Shown here one piece after another: positions 24,928 to 33,660 of a stretch of 64,000 nt of DNA. The translations under genes were made by a program, and so were the position numbers. The first letter of the stretch is position 1. Each line of letters begins with the position of its first letter. Where the stretch lies: NCBI GenBank assembly GCA_949740535.1, contig CATJHO010000111.1, positions 1 through 64,000 on the forward strand, read 5' to 3'. The notes beneath the pieces are model-generated. The model was not told where the DNA came from. It made no database searches and saw only the letters and a list, made by a program, of their open reading frames with translations. The DNA comes from an uncultured Lachnospiraceae bacterium (GTDB lineage: Bacteria > Bacillota > Clostridia > Lachnospirales > Lachnospiraceae).

Positions 24928-25908
24928 TTATAGTACAGAGCTCTCTCTGGAAATGAGCTGTGCCTGCATGGGACAGTCCTGTATCCGGGAGTCCTCCGGG
25001 TGCTCAAGCCGGTGCAGAAGAAGCTCCACTGCCGTCACTGCCATGGCCTCATTGGGCTGGGACACGCTGGTCAGCGCAGGATGGAGATATTCACACATAT
25101 AAGTGTTATCAAATCCCACCACGCCGGCCCGGCCCGGCACATCAATTCCCATTTTCTGGAGAATCCCCAGCATCTGCAGCGCTCTCCGGTCGTTATAGGC
25201 AAAGATACCGGTCCGGCCCGGATATTTCTTAAAATGCTCCTTCAGCCGCCCCTCAATCTCTGCCGGATCCTTCGAGGCAATCTCGATCATGCGCTGCTTA
25301 TAAACCGGATTCCATTCCTGCAGAGCTTCCGCAAAGCCCTGATACTTCCGATCTGCTGTCTGTCCAAAAAAGATATAATTCTCATAGCCTTCCTGACACA
25401 GATGGCGGCCCACCTGATACCCGGCTCTGTGATGATCTACATACACGGAATCCAGTTCCTTCACCTGTCTGGTAATCACAACCACAGGAATCTTAAGGCG
25501 GTGAATCCCCTCTTTCCAATGAACGCTTTCCTCCTGCACCGGAACCACAATCAGTCCGTCCACCCGGTAGCGCTGAACCACCTCCAGACAGTTCTGCTCA
25601 TGTTCCAAATCATAGTTGCTGTTAAAGAGGATAAGGCTGTATCCGCTCTTCCCGGCCTCCTGCTCAATGTACTTTACCAGGTCTGCAAAGAAGGCATTGG
25701 AGATATCTGTCAAAATCACGCCTATAAGATGTGTTCTGCTCCCGGCCAGGCTCTGGGCCATCACATTGGGCTGATAGCCATGGGCCTTGGCACAGGCCGT
25801 CACACGCTCCCGGACTTCCGGATTTACCGCCTGGTTCCCGTTCAGCACTCTGGAAACGGTAGGCTGGGAAACGCCTGTCAGCTTTGCGATCTCTGTCATT
25901 GTAATCAT
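24928..25908 (-). CDS. scrR: LacI-family repressor of sucrose genes
   Basis: A 326-residue LacI/GalR regulator. The N-terminal helix-turn-helix is MTEIAKLTGVSQPTVSRVLN, with the hinge helix around NVMAQSLAGSRTH near residue 57. The periplasmic-binding-like effector domain runs to the C-terminus (GVVGFDNTYMCEYL, PALTSVSQP). I chose the ATG at 25908 (MITMTEIA), which follows AGGAGG/GAGG; the open frame extends to 25950. It precedes scrB and scrA on the same strand. An operator lies just downstream of its own -10 box, indicating autoregulation. The likely effector is a sucrose-pathway phosphosugar (family inference). Confidence 0.93.
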   Translation of the reverse strand: MITMTEIAKLTGVSQPTVSRVLNGNQAVNPEVRERVTACAKAHGYQPNVMAQSLAGSRTHLIGVILTDISNAFFADLVKYIEQEAGKSGYSLILFNSNYDLEHEQNCLEVVQRYRVDGLIVVPVQEESVHWKEGIHRLKIPVVVITRQVKELDSVYVDHHRAGYQVGRHLCQEGYENYIFFGQTADRKYQGFAEALQEWNPVYKQRMIEIASKDPAEIEGRLKEHFKKYPGRTGIFAYNDRRALQMLGILQKMGIDVPGRAGVVGFDNTYMCEYLHPALTSVSQPNEAMAVTAVELLLHRLEHPEDSRIQDCPMQAQLISRESSVL

Positions 25909-25968
25909 ATATGCCTCATGCCTCCTGGTATATGGATTAAATTCATGCACTGAATTCCGATCTGGCTT

Positions 25969-26026
25969 GTGAATACGTATTCATAACCTCTGCTATTATC
26001 ATACCGTCGGAACACTCCCCTGTCAA
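25969..26026 (-). promoter_or_regulatory. scrR promoter and operator
   Basis: Minus-strand TTGACA (26021-26026), 17-nt spacer and TATGAT (25998-26003). The operator GTGAATACGTATTCAT (25969-25984) lies at about +6 to +22, where repressor would block elongation or open-complex formation. Confidence 0.88.
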
Positions 26027-26131
26027 TTATGAGATCCTACAAATTTATTGGAATCTTCTTGTGCAGATTGCTGAACCAGAAACTTTAAAACATGAATGCT
26101 GAAAAAAATCTGTTATGCTCCTTCTGCCTTC

Positions 26132-26758
26132 TCAATGAAAGCTCTTTATTTTCTCGTAAACCGCCTGCGCCAGCTTCCTGTGATTCTCTTCGTCCATGTG
26201 GATTCCATCTGTTTCAGAAGCCTGCGCATAATCTGCCGCATCCATAAAGTCCACCTGGTAGCTCTCACAAATCCGGGCAGTCTCCTCGGCCAGCTTCTGA
26301 GACTGGATAAGGCTGTACGCATCGAAGCCGGTATAGAACTCCTCACGCTCCTGAATATTATCCCGAAGCAGAATGGGAGAAATCACCAGCAGCCGGGGAA
26401 TGTAAGTTTTTTCCCACAGGAAGGGATTCTTAATGGTGCGGATATAGGCCCGGATGCCTTTGGCAATATAGCGGGCATTGGCGTGAAACACGCTTTTGAA
26501 CTCATTGGTTCCCAGCATAACAATCACCAGATCCACCGGCGCATGGGACATCAGCAGCATCCGCAGGCTGTCGATTCCGCAGCGTTCCGGCTGCTCGTCA
26601 TCTCTGGAAATTACCGTGCGGCCGCACAGGCCTTCCTCAATGATTTCACTGTCTGGCATCATCTCCCCCAAAATCTTCGGCCACCGCTTCTCAAAACGCC
26701 GGCCGTTTACGGGATTGTACCCCCAGGTATTGCTGTCCCCGATACACAGGATACGCAT
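26132..26758 (-). CDS. SGNH/GDSL-family esterase-like hydrolase
   Basis: A 208-residue cytoplasmic hydrolase of the SGNH fold. Block I is GDSNTWGYNP with nucleophile Ser9. The block III-like MLGTNEFK carries the Asn, and the block V segment ETDGIHMDEENHRKLA supplies the Asp-x-x-His pair near residue 190. There is no signal peptide. The family includes arylesterases and acyl or acetyl esterases acting on small esters or sugar acetates; the exact substrate cannot be read. The start overlaps the stop of the HD-domain gene by one base (TAATG), so translation is coupled. Last gene of the primase-sigma factor gene string. Confidence 0.87.
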   Translation of the reverse strand: MRILCIGDSNTWGYNPVNGRRFEKRWPKILGEMMPDSEIIEEGLCGRTVISRDDEQPERCGIDSLRMLLMSHAPVDLVIVMLGTNEFKSVFHANARYIAKGIRAYIRTIKNPFLWEKTYIPRLLVISPILLRDNIQEREEFYTGFDAYSLIQSQKLAEETARICESYQVDFMDAADYAQASETDGIHMDEENHRKLAQAVYEKIKSFH

Positions 26759-27336
26759 TATTCCATCTCCTTCGCTATCGATTCCTCACAGGAACGCATG
26801 GCCTCTATGGTCATGGAAAAGAGCTTCTCCAAATCCCAGCCCAAAGCGTCTGCACCGTCCCGGATCACGTCCCTGGAACAGCCTGCCGCAAAGCGTTTAT
26901 CCTTAAACTTCTTTTTAAGACTGGAAACCTCCATATCCATCACGCTCCTGGAAGGACGCATCCGGGCGGCTGCTCCAATCAGGCCGGTCAGCTCATCTGC
27001 AGCAAAGAGAACCTTCTCCATCTCATGTTCGGGCTTTACATCTGACACCAGTCCGTAACCATGACTGCACACCGCATGAACCAATTCCTCTTCCGCCCCG
27101 CTCTCACGCAGAAGCTCCGGAGCCTTCTGACAGTGCTTCTCTGGATACAGCTCAAAATCAATATCATGAAGAAGTCCGGCAATTCCCCAGAAATCCTCCT
27201 CTTCCCCATAGCCCAGTTCCTTTGCATACCAGCGCATAACGCCCTCCACGGTGAGTCCGTGAAGGATATGAAACGGTTCCCGATTATATTTCTTAAGCAG
27301 CGCCAAAGCCTGCTCTCTTGTAAGCCCTGTTTTCAT
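26758..27336 (-). CDS. HD-domain phosphohydrolase-like protein
   Basis: A 192-residue protein with an HD metal-site pattern: FHILHGLTVEGVMRW near residue 22 and GLLHDID near residue 54, followed by a helix carrying VCSHGYG. This arrangement is typical of small HD hydrolases acting on nucleotides or phosphate esters. I prefer the ATG at 27336 (MKTGLTREQ) with GGAGG five bases upstream over the one at 27348, which overlaps that site. The ribosome site is formed by the 3' end of the repeat element at 27342-27489. Substrate unknown. Confidence 0.85.
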   Translation of the reverse strand: MKTGLTREQALALLKKYNREPFHILHGLTVEGVMRWYAKELGYGEEEDFWGIAGLLHDIDFELYPEKHCQKAPELLRESGAEEELVHAVCSHGYGLVSDVKPEHEMEKVLFAADELTGLIGAAARMRPSRSVMDMEVSSLKKKFKDKRFAAGCSRDVIRDGADALGWDLEKLFSMTIEAMRSCEESIAKEME

Positions 27337-27341
27337 TTCAT

Positions 27342-27489
27342 CCTCCATTCCAGTTCTGCAGCCCCTTCGCCTGCCCCCTGTTGCAGAAGGATTTCCGGCC
27401 GTTTCGTTCCGTCCGTAAATCCTTTTGGGACATGCTTCGCGGACTGCTGTTTAAACCTCCCAGTCCCGCAGCCCCTTCGCCTGCGGTCC
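27342..27489 (-). repeat. Intercistronic structured repeat, copy A
   Basis: On the minus (transcribed) strand it runs from TTTAAACAGCAGTCC through AAGGATTTACGG and CCGGAAATCCTT to GGGCTGCAGAACTGGAATGGAGG. The inner arms pair with a conserved A.G mismatch, and the outer arms GCAGTCC / GGGCTGC pair using one wobble. The 3' end supplies the ribosome-binding site of the HD gene. A second, partial copy of the 3' half lies upstream (27455-27489), sharing GCCCCTTCGCCTGC (plus strand) with the main copy. It lies wholly between the nucleoside kinase and HD genes. Confidence 0.8.
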
Positions 27490-27495
27490 ATCCCC

Positions 27496-29154
27496 TTACA
27501 CCCGGAAGCACCCGCCTCCGATAAATTCCCGCACCAGAGAATTCTCCGGGATAAAGGAACTGTCCACACCCAGAAAATAATCCAGGAACTTCAAGAGCCG
27601 CTTGGCTTCCTGATACTCCGGCTCCTCCCGGCCGATTCCGAAGAGAAGAGGCTCCGCATACTGCTTCAGCACTGCCAGCTCATAGATAAGCGCCGAGTTA
27701 AACATAGCATCCGCTTCCTCCTGATAGGGGAAAATATTCTCATCTTCTCCCCGCCGCACAGAGGGCCACATGCCGATGGTCCGGGCCGCTCCCGAACCTC
27801 TGGTCCTGGCATCACGCACCATCCGCCGGATCAGGCGTCCGTCTGTGCTGGGAATACGGTTATGTTCATCTACATTCAGCTGTGTAAGCGCGCTGATATA
27901 GATCTTAAATTTGCTTTCTCTGGGCAGGCTGTAGGAAAGCTTGTCGTTCAGGCAGTGGATGCCCTCCAGCACCAGAATATCCTCCTCGCCCAGGGTCATA
28001 TAGTCTCCATTGTATTCCTTCCGGCCCAGCTTAAAGTTGAAATGAGGAATTTCCACTGTTTTCCCGGAAAGCAGTTCACTCATCTGCCGGTTAAAAAGCT
28101 TTGTATCCACAGCTTCCAGGCACTCAAAGTTGTAATTCCCGTCCTCATCCTTAGGCGTCATTTCCCGTTCCACAAAGTAATTGTCCACCGCAATGGGATG
28201 GGGCCGTAAGCCTGCTGCCTTCAGCTGAATGGACAGCCGGTGGGAGAAGGTGGTCTTTCCGGAAGAGGAAGGCCCGGCAATCATGATAAACTTCCGGCTC
28301 TTATCCTCCGCAATCTGCCTTGCTATCTCCGCAATCCTGCGCTCCTGCAGCGCTTCCTGGGCCATGACCAGCTCCTGCATGCCTCCTCTGGAAATGCAGT
28401 CATTCAGATCTCCTACTGTGGAAACTCCCAGCATATCTCCCCAGGAAACGGATTCCTTCATCACCTGGAACACTTTGTGCTGGGGCTTAAAAGGCGGTAC
28501 AGTCTCCGGCGCAGTCTGGGCAGGGAACTGAATCACAAAGCCCGCATCATACAGATACAGCTCAAAATACTTCAGATAACTGGTATCCGGCACCATGTAA
28601 CCATAATAATAGTCTTCAAAATCCCCCAGACTGTAGATGTTCACCCTGGAAGCTCTGCGGTAACGGAACAGCTTTTCCTTATCATACATCTTGTGAGCAT
28701 GGAATACAGCGCGCGCCTCATCCGTATTCACATTCCGCTTCTCAATGGGCATCCGCCGCTCTACATAATCCAGCATTTTCGCCTTAACCCGTTCAAGCAG
28801 ATCCTCATCCAGAAGCAGATCCCCCTCAAGCGTACAGTAATAGCCGTTGCTCAGAGAATACTGCACCTGGGCCCGATGGATCTTGTCATGGCCCGCCACC
28901 TTGTAAAGAGATTTCATCAAAAGCAGCGTCATGCTCCGCCGGTAGGTCTGCTGGCCGATAAAATCAGCCGTCGTCAGAAAATGCAGTTCACAGTCCGAAG
29001 ACAGACATTTCCCCAGCTCCTGCAGGCGGTGATCTGCAGACACCAATACAATATCATGGGGATAATCTTTCTGAAAATCCTTTGCAATGGTCTGGTAAGT
29101 TGTTCCGCCTGGGTATTCATACGTGTTTTTGCCAACCCTTACTCGATAATCCAT
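27496..29154 (-). CDS. TGS-domain nucleoside (uridine) kinase-like protein
   Basis: A 552-residue protein. The N-terminal TGS/ThrRS-like region (about 1-200) contains YRVRVGKNTYEYPGGTTYQT. The C-terminal phosphoribulokinase/uridine kinase domain has Walker A GPSSSGKTTF near residue 298, the DNYFVERE substrate-binding segment and LEGIHCLND. Such fusions are annotated as uridine kinase-family nucleoside kinases and are common in Clostridia. The natural substrate and the reason for the TGS domain are not settled. ATG follows AGGAGG. It lies 24 nt downstream of nif3 in the macromolecular-synthesis gene string. Confidence 0.9.
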   Translation of the reverse strand: MDYRVRVGKNTYEYPGGTTYQTIAKDFQKDYPHDIVLVSADHRLQELGKCLSSDCELHFLTTADFIGQQTYRRSMTLLLMKSLYKVAGHDKIHRAQVQYSLSNGYYCTLEGDLLLDEDLLERVKAKMLDYVERRMPIEKRNVNTDEARAVFHAHKMYDKEKLFRYRRASRVNIYSLGDFEDYYYGYMVPDTSYLKYFELYLYDAGFVIQFPAQTAPETVPPFKPQHKVFQVMKESVSWGDMLGVSTVGDLNDCISRGGMQELVMAQEALQERRIAEIARQIAEDKSRKFIMIAGPSSSGKTTFSHRLSIQLKAAGLRPHPIAVDNYFVEREMTPKDEDGNYNFECLEAVDTKLFNRQMSELLSGKTVEIPHFNFKLGRKEYNGDYMTLGEEDILVLEGIHCLNDKLSYSLPRESKFKIYISALTQLNVDEHNRIPSTDGRLIRRMVRDARTRGSGAARTIGMWPSVRRGEDENIFPYQEEADAMFNSALIYELAVLKQYAEPLLFGIGREEPEYQEAKRLLKFLDYFLGVDSSFIPENSLVREFIGGGCFRV

Positions 29155-29178
29155 TTCTGTCCTCCTGTTTTATCTATT

Positions 29179-29952
29179 TTACAATACTGTAAATGGCTGC
29201 CGGATCCTGGCCGTATGAATTGTCAGATCCGGGAAATGCCTTTCCAGAAATTTCTTTATATCTTCTATAAAAATATGTTCAATTCCATAATGTCCGGCGT
29301 CAATCACCGTGAGACCGCAGTCCTCCATATCGATTCCCGTATGATGATCTATATCCCCGGTAATCAGTACGTCTGCTCCTGAAAGCAGCGCAGGCTCTGC
29401 CATGCTTTTCCCCGCTCCCGGTGAAATTGCAGCCGTCCTTACTATTTTATTCAAATCCCCAAAAACCTTTACATTGGGAAGATGAAACCGCTCCTTCACC
29501 AGATCCGCGCAATCCTTCAAGGTCATGGAATCTCTGAGCGCACCCACCCGGCCGATGCCCTCTCCGTCCAGCACTTCCTCCAGTACAAACGTATCCTGAA
29601 GGCCCAGATAAGAGGCCGCCAGTTCTGCCATTCCCATCACGTCGTAATTGGTGTGCATGGCATAACAGGAAATATTTTCCCGGATAAGCCGTATAAGGCG
29701 CCTTCCCACATAATCATCCCCTGTAACGGATTTGATACTGCCGAAAATCATAGGATGGTGGGTCACCAGAAGATCCGTTCCTGCTTTAACAGCTTCATCT
29801 ATCACTGCCTCTACCGCATCCAATGCAATATACACGGTCTGAACCGCCTGCTCCCGATCCCCTGCCAGCAGTCCTGTATTGTCCCAGCCACAGGCATACA
29901 TTCTGGGATACCGCTCCTCCAGCTTCTCAATCAGCTCCTGACATGTTATCAT
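29179..29952 (-). CDS. Nif3/DUF34 dinuclear-metal protein
   Basis: A 257-residue member of the Nif3-like (GTP cyclohydrolase I type 2) family. Typical metal-site motifs are TDLLVTHHPMIFGS near residue 60 and the C-terminal DAGHYGIEHIF. Members form hexameric toroids with two metal ions per subunit; their cellular reaction is unsettled. In Firmicutes the gene conserves its position after trmK and rpoD, as here. Length is normal for the version without the inserted PII-like domain. Confidence 0.93.
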   Translation of the reverse strand: MITCQELIEKLEERYPRMYACGWDNTGLLAGDREQAVQTVYIALDAVEAVIDEAVKAGTDLLVTHHPMIFGSIKSVTGDDYVGRRLIRLIRENISCYAMHTNYDVMGMAELAASYLGLQDTFVLEEVLDGEGIGRVGALRDSMTLKDCADLVKERFHLPNVKVFGDLNKIVRTAAISPGAGKSMAEPALLSGADVLITGDIDHHTGIDMEDCGLTVIDAGHYGIEHIFIEDIKKFLERHFPDLTIHTARIRQPFTVL

Positions 29953-30002
29953 CCCTCTGCCGCCTCCTTTTGCGCATTTTCCCTCATTGCTCTCCTAATT
30001 TC

Positions 30003-30734
30003 TCACTCTCCCAGATGCTGTCCAAAGCGCGTTTTCTGCAAAGCTGTGCATTCCTTCAAAGCTTCCTCAAGGATCCGGATATCCCTTTGCAGAAATTCCT
30101 CCCGCGCCCAAATACGCTGGTCTTCTCTTTTGGGAAGCCCCAGAACCGTCTCCTGATTCACCTTTATCCGCTTTCTCAAATACTCCTCCAGCACAGGAAG
30201 GGAGCGCTGGTACTTCAGCCTCCCATAACGGTATTCCGATATAGTATAATCTTCCTCCCTGCCCGGCACTGCTTTCATAAGAAAATAATATTTTCCGTTA
30301 TCTTTCACCGTATCCTCACAGACAATCCGCCAGCCGTTGCGCTCCAACCACTGCCGGACACCCGCAATTTCCGACTGCGGCTGAAGAACCAGCTCCTGAA
30401 CCGCAGAAAGCACATCCCTTCCCCGGTTCAAAATAGCTTCTGTTAAAATACCGCCCATTCCGGCAATGAGAACCGTATCTGTCTCTCCAGGCAGAAGGGC
30501 CGCAAGACCGTCCGAAGGCCTTGTCTCTATGTAAGCCTCAAGCCCTGCCTCCTGAATATGGCTTTTGGCCCGCATCAGCGGCCCCTCATGAATATCCATG
30601 GCTATTGCTGAAGGAATCCGCTTCTGTCTTATAAGCCAGATGGGAATATAGCCGTGATCGGTGCCCACATCTGCCAGTCTGTTTCCCTCCGTGACCATCC
30701 CGGCCACCCGCTCCAATCGTTCTGACAGCTTCAT
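30003..30734 (-). CDS. trmK: tRNA (adenine(22)-N(1))-methyltransferase
   Basis: A 243-residue SAM-dependent methyltransferase that makes m1A22 in tRNA. The SAM motif ADVGTDHGYIPIWLI near residue 20 and DTVLIAGMGG near residue 90 are characteristic of the TrmK family. A helical C-terminal domain follows. It starts 4 nt after the rpoD stop codon and precedes nif3, the conserved Firmicutes order. Confidence 0.95.
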   Translation of the reverse strand: MKLSERLERVAGMVTEGNRLADVGTDHGYIPIWLIRQKRIPSAIAMDIHEGPLMRAKSHIQEAGLEAYIETRPSDGLAALLPGETDTVLIAGMGGILTEAILNRGRDVLSAVQELVLQPQSEIAGVRQWLERNGWRIVCEDTVKDNGKYYFLMKAVPGREEDYTISEYRYGRLKYQRSLPVLEEYLRKRIKVNQETVLGLPKREDQRIWAREEFLQRDIRILEEALKECTALQKTRFGQHLGE

Positions 30735-30738
30735 AGGC

Positions 30739-31842
30739 CTAGTCCAGATAATCCTTCAGCTTTCTGCTGCGGCTGGGATGGCGGAGCTTCCGAAGCGCTT
30801 TGGCCTCAATCTGGCGGATGCGCTCCCTGGTTACATTAAATTCTTTTCCCACTTCCTCCAGGGTCCGGGCCCGTCCGTCGTCCAGTCCGAAGCGCAGACG
30901 CAGAACCTTCTGCTCCCGATCCGTCAGCGTGCTCAACACCTCTACCAGCTGTTCCTTTAAGAGCGTAAAAGCTGCGGCATCCGAAGGAACCGGAACATTA
31001 TCATCCTGGATAAAGTCTCCCAGATGACTGTCTTCCTCTTCTCCGATGGGCGTTTCCAGGGACACCGGCTCCTGAGAAATCTTCAGAATTTCCCGCACCC
31101 GCTCCACAGGAAGCTTCATCTCTTCTGCAATTTCTTCAGGCGAGGGTTCCCGGCCCAGCTCCTGCAGCAGCTGACGGGATACCCGGATCAGCTTATTGAT
31201 GGTCTCCACCATATGCACTGGAATCCGGATGGTTCTGGCCTGATCCGCAATAGCCCTTGTAATCGCCTGACGGATCCACCAGGTAGCGTAGGTACTGAAC
31301 TTAAAGCCCTTGCGGTAGTCAAACTTCTCCACCGCCTTAATCAGTCCCAGGTTTCCCTCCTGAATCAAATCCAGGAAAAGCATACCACGGCCCACATAAC
31401 GCTTGGCGATACTGACAACCAGACGTAAGTTAGCCTCTGCCAGACGCTTCTTTGCCTCCTCATCTCCCAGTTCCAGGCGCTTTGCCAGTTCAATTTCCTC
31501 CTCCGCGCTTAAAAGAGGAACCTTGCCAATCTCTTTCAAATACATACGGACAGGGTCTTCAATGCTGACGCCCTCCGGTACGGAAAGATCGATCTGCTCA
31601 ACATCGACTTCATCTTCTTCCGAGAGAATGATCTCGTCATCATCATCCTCGCTGGTAATACGGAGCACATCAATGTTATTGGACTCCAGGTATTCCAGAA
31701 TCTTCTCGAAATGCTCTGCATCCAGCTCCATATCGCTGAAGAAGTCACTGATCTCCTGATATTCCAGAATATTTTTCTTCTTCTTCGCCATAGCCAGAAG
31801 CTCTTTTAACTTCTCCTCAAACTTTGCCATGTTTTCTTCCAT
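30739..31842 (-). CDS. rpoD: Primary RNA polymerase sigma factor (sigma-A)
   Basis: A 367-residue primary sigma factor. Region 1.1 is at the N-terminus and region 1.2 carries [12 protein letters not shown]. Region 2 carries [22 protein letters not shown] and [20 protein letters not shown] for -10 recognition and melting. Regions 3 and 4 end with the -35-binding helix-turn-helix ([23 protein letters not shown]). The ATG at 31842 is chosen because GGAAGGATGG lies upstream; the ATG at 31860 would overlap that site. It lies between dnaG and trmK. Confidence 0.97.
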   Translation of the reverse strand: MEENMAKFEEKLKELLAMAKKKKNILEYQEISDFFSDMELDAEHFEKILEYLESNNIDVLRITSEDDDDEIILSEEDEVDVEQIDLSVPEGVSIEDPVRMYLKEIGKVPLLSAEEEIELAKRLELGDEEAKKRLAEANLRLVVSIAKRYVGRGMLFLDLIQEGNLGLIKAVEKFDYRKGFKFSTYATWWIRQAITRAIADQARTIRIPVHMVETINKLIRVSRQLLQELGREPSPEEIAEEMKLPVERVREILKISQEPVSLETPIGEEEDSHLGDFIQDDNVPVPSDAAAFTLLKEQLVEVLSTLTDREQKVLRLRFGLDDGRARTLEEVGKEFNVTRERIRQIEAKALRKLRHPSRSRKLKDYLD

Positions 31843-31880
31843 GCTGTTCCATCCTTCCATAACTTGTTAGTATTTTATCC

Positions 31881-33644
31881 TTAATCCAAAGAAATATGCA
31901 GTTTCTCCAATTGCCGCCTGCGCTGCACCAGCCGCTGCATGCCTGCCATATCAGCCGGATCCAGTTCTCTGGCTGCTTTATCCAGTCCGTTTTTGCAGAC
32001 CTTTTTAATATTCAGCTGGAGGGCCTTTTCCATTTCTTCCTTTGATTCCACCTTCAAAAGAGCGTTAAACACCCCGGCTGCCCTGCGCTGTTCCTCCGCA
32101 TCCTCAAAGGCTCCAATGATCCGCGCGGGATTGTTCTCTCCCTGCTCCTGCTGCTCATAGAGCATTCCCGCTATCTGCCGGTAAAGGGGAGTTGTAAAGT
32201 CGTCCGGCTCCACATACCGCCGGATCACCTGAGAATACACGGGATCCGATATCATCCAGGTCAGCAGAAACTTCTGGGAAGCCTCTCCGCTTTCCTCTTT
32301 TTCCTTTCTACGCCCTGATACATCTCTTGGCCGCTCAGGCGGCGCCGTCCCGCCCAGCATAAGCCCCATCTGATTCACCTTTTTCCGAAGCATCTCATAA
32401 CTGATATGATACTGTTCCGCCAGGGCTTCCGTGTAATTATTCCGCTCCAGCTCATCCGGAAAATTCAGAAGCTTTCTGGCCGTCTGGTCAAAGAATGCTG
32501 TCTTTTCCGCCGGATCTTTGAGATTATAATCCCGTTCCAGGACTTCGATCTCATAAAGAAAGCTGCTCCCGGCTCCCTCAATCCGCTCCTGAAAGGCCTC
32601 TGTCCCCAGGGCTTTGATGAATTCATCCGGATCCTTATAGGGCTTCATATTGATCACCCGCACAGAAAGTCCTGCCTCTTTCAGAATGGGAATGGCCCGC
32701 AGAGCCGCCTTGGTACCCGCTTCATCACTGTCATAGGTCAGAAGCACCTCTTCTGTATACCGCTTCATCAAAAGCGCCTGCTGGGAAGTCAGCGCCGTTC
32801 CAAGAGAAGCCACTGCCTGATTAAACCCTGCCTGGTGGAGGGCAATCACATCCATATAGCCCTCACAGATAATCAGATTGGACTTTCTTGCGCTTCTGGC
32901 GAAATTCAGTCCGTAGAGATTCCGGCTCTTATCGAATATCTTGGTCTCCGGCGAATTCAGGTATTTGGGCTTCCCGTCTCCCAGCACACGGCCGCCAAAA
33001 CCGATTACCCGGCTGTTGGCATCCATAATCGGAAACATCACCCGGTTCCAGAACTTATCGTAAGCTCCCCGCTTTTCATCCATGGTGATCAGTCCTGAAT
33101 CCTTCAGAAGGCTGTCCGGATACCCTTCCTTCTTCAGATACTGATAGAGCCGTCCATTGTGCCGGCTGGAATAACCCAGCCCGAAATGACGGATGGTTTC
33201 ATCGGAAAGCTCCCGGTTCCGCAGATAGGCATAGGCATCTCCGCCCTCCTTCTGCTTGAGCTGAGAATAGAAAAACAGGGCCGCTTTTTTATGTATTTCC
33301 AAAAGCCGGCTCTTCTCATCCGCCTTGCGCCGGGCTTCCTCGGAATATTCCTCCTCCGGCAGTTCCACGCCGCAGCGGTCAGCCAGGTGCTTGACTGCCT
33401 CCGGAAATGAAAAGTTTTCATATTCCATTAAAAATGTATATACGTTTCCTCCTGCGTGGCAGCCAAAGCAGTAATACATCTGCCGGTCCGGCGTCACGGA
33501 GAAGGAGGGAGACTTTTCACTGTGGAACGGGCAGAGCCCGAAATACCGGCCCCCCTGTCTGCGCAGACGGACATAGCCGGATATGACATCCACAATATCG
33601 TTTCTCAAACGTATCTCTTCGACTAATTCTTCTGGATAAAACAT
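31881..33644 (-). CDS. dnaG: DNA primase
   Basis: A 587-residue primase that makes RNA primers at the replication fork. The N-terminal CHC2 zinc finger (CPFHSEKSPSFSV ... YYCFGCHAGGN, residues about 38-64) is complete. The TOPRIM core shows LIICEGYMDVIALHQAG with the catalytic Glu and TYDSDEAG with the DxD metal site. A helicase-interacting C-terminal domain follows. Length is normal. It stands between dgt and rpoD in the standard macromolecular-synthesis order. Confidence 0.97.
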   Translation of the reverse strand: MFYPEELVEEIRLRNDIVDVISGYVRLRRQGGRYFGLCPFHSEKSPSFSVTPDRQMYYCFGCHAGGNVYTFLMEYENFSFPEAVKHLADRCGVELPEEEYSEEARRKADEKSRLLEIHKKAALFFYSQLKQKEGGDAYAYLRNRELSDETIRHFGLGYSSRHNGRLYQYLKKEGYPDSLLKDSGLITMDEKRGAYDKFWNRVMFPIMDANSRVIGFGGRVLGDGKPKYLNSPETKIFDKSRNLYGLNFARSARKSNLIICEGYMDVIALHQAGFNQAVASLGTALTSQQALLMKRYTEEVLLTYDSDEAGTKAALRAIPILKEAGLSVRVINMKPYKDPDEFIKALGTEAFQERIEGAGSSFLYEIEVLERDYNLKDPAEKTAFFDQTARKLLNFPDELERNNYTEALAEQYHISYEMLRKKVNQMGLMLGGTAPPERPRDVSGRRKEKEESGEASQKFLLTWMISDPVYSQVIRRYVEPDDFTTPLYRQIAGMLYEQQEQGENNPARIIGAFEDAEEQRRAAGVFNALLKVESKEEMEKALQLNIKKVCKNGLDKAARELDPADMAGMQRLVQRRRQLEKLHISLD

Positions 33645-33660
33645 AAATGAATAATTACCT

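Noticed and set aside
28240-29382. 380-codon plus-strand frame opposite the nucleoside kinase and nif3
   Set aside because: Spans two well-supported minus-strand genes; composition is typical of a shadow frame.
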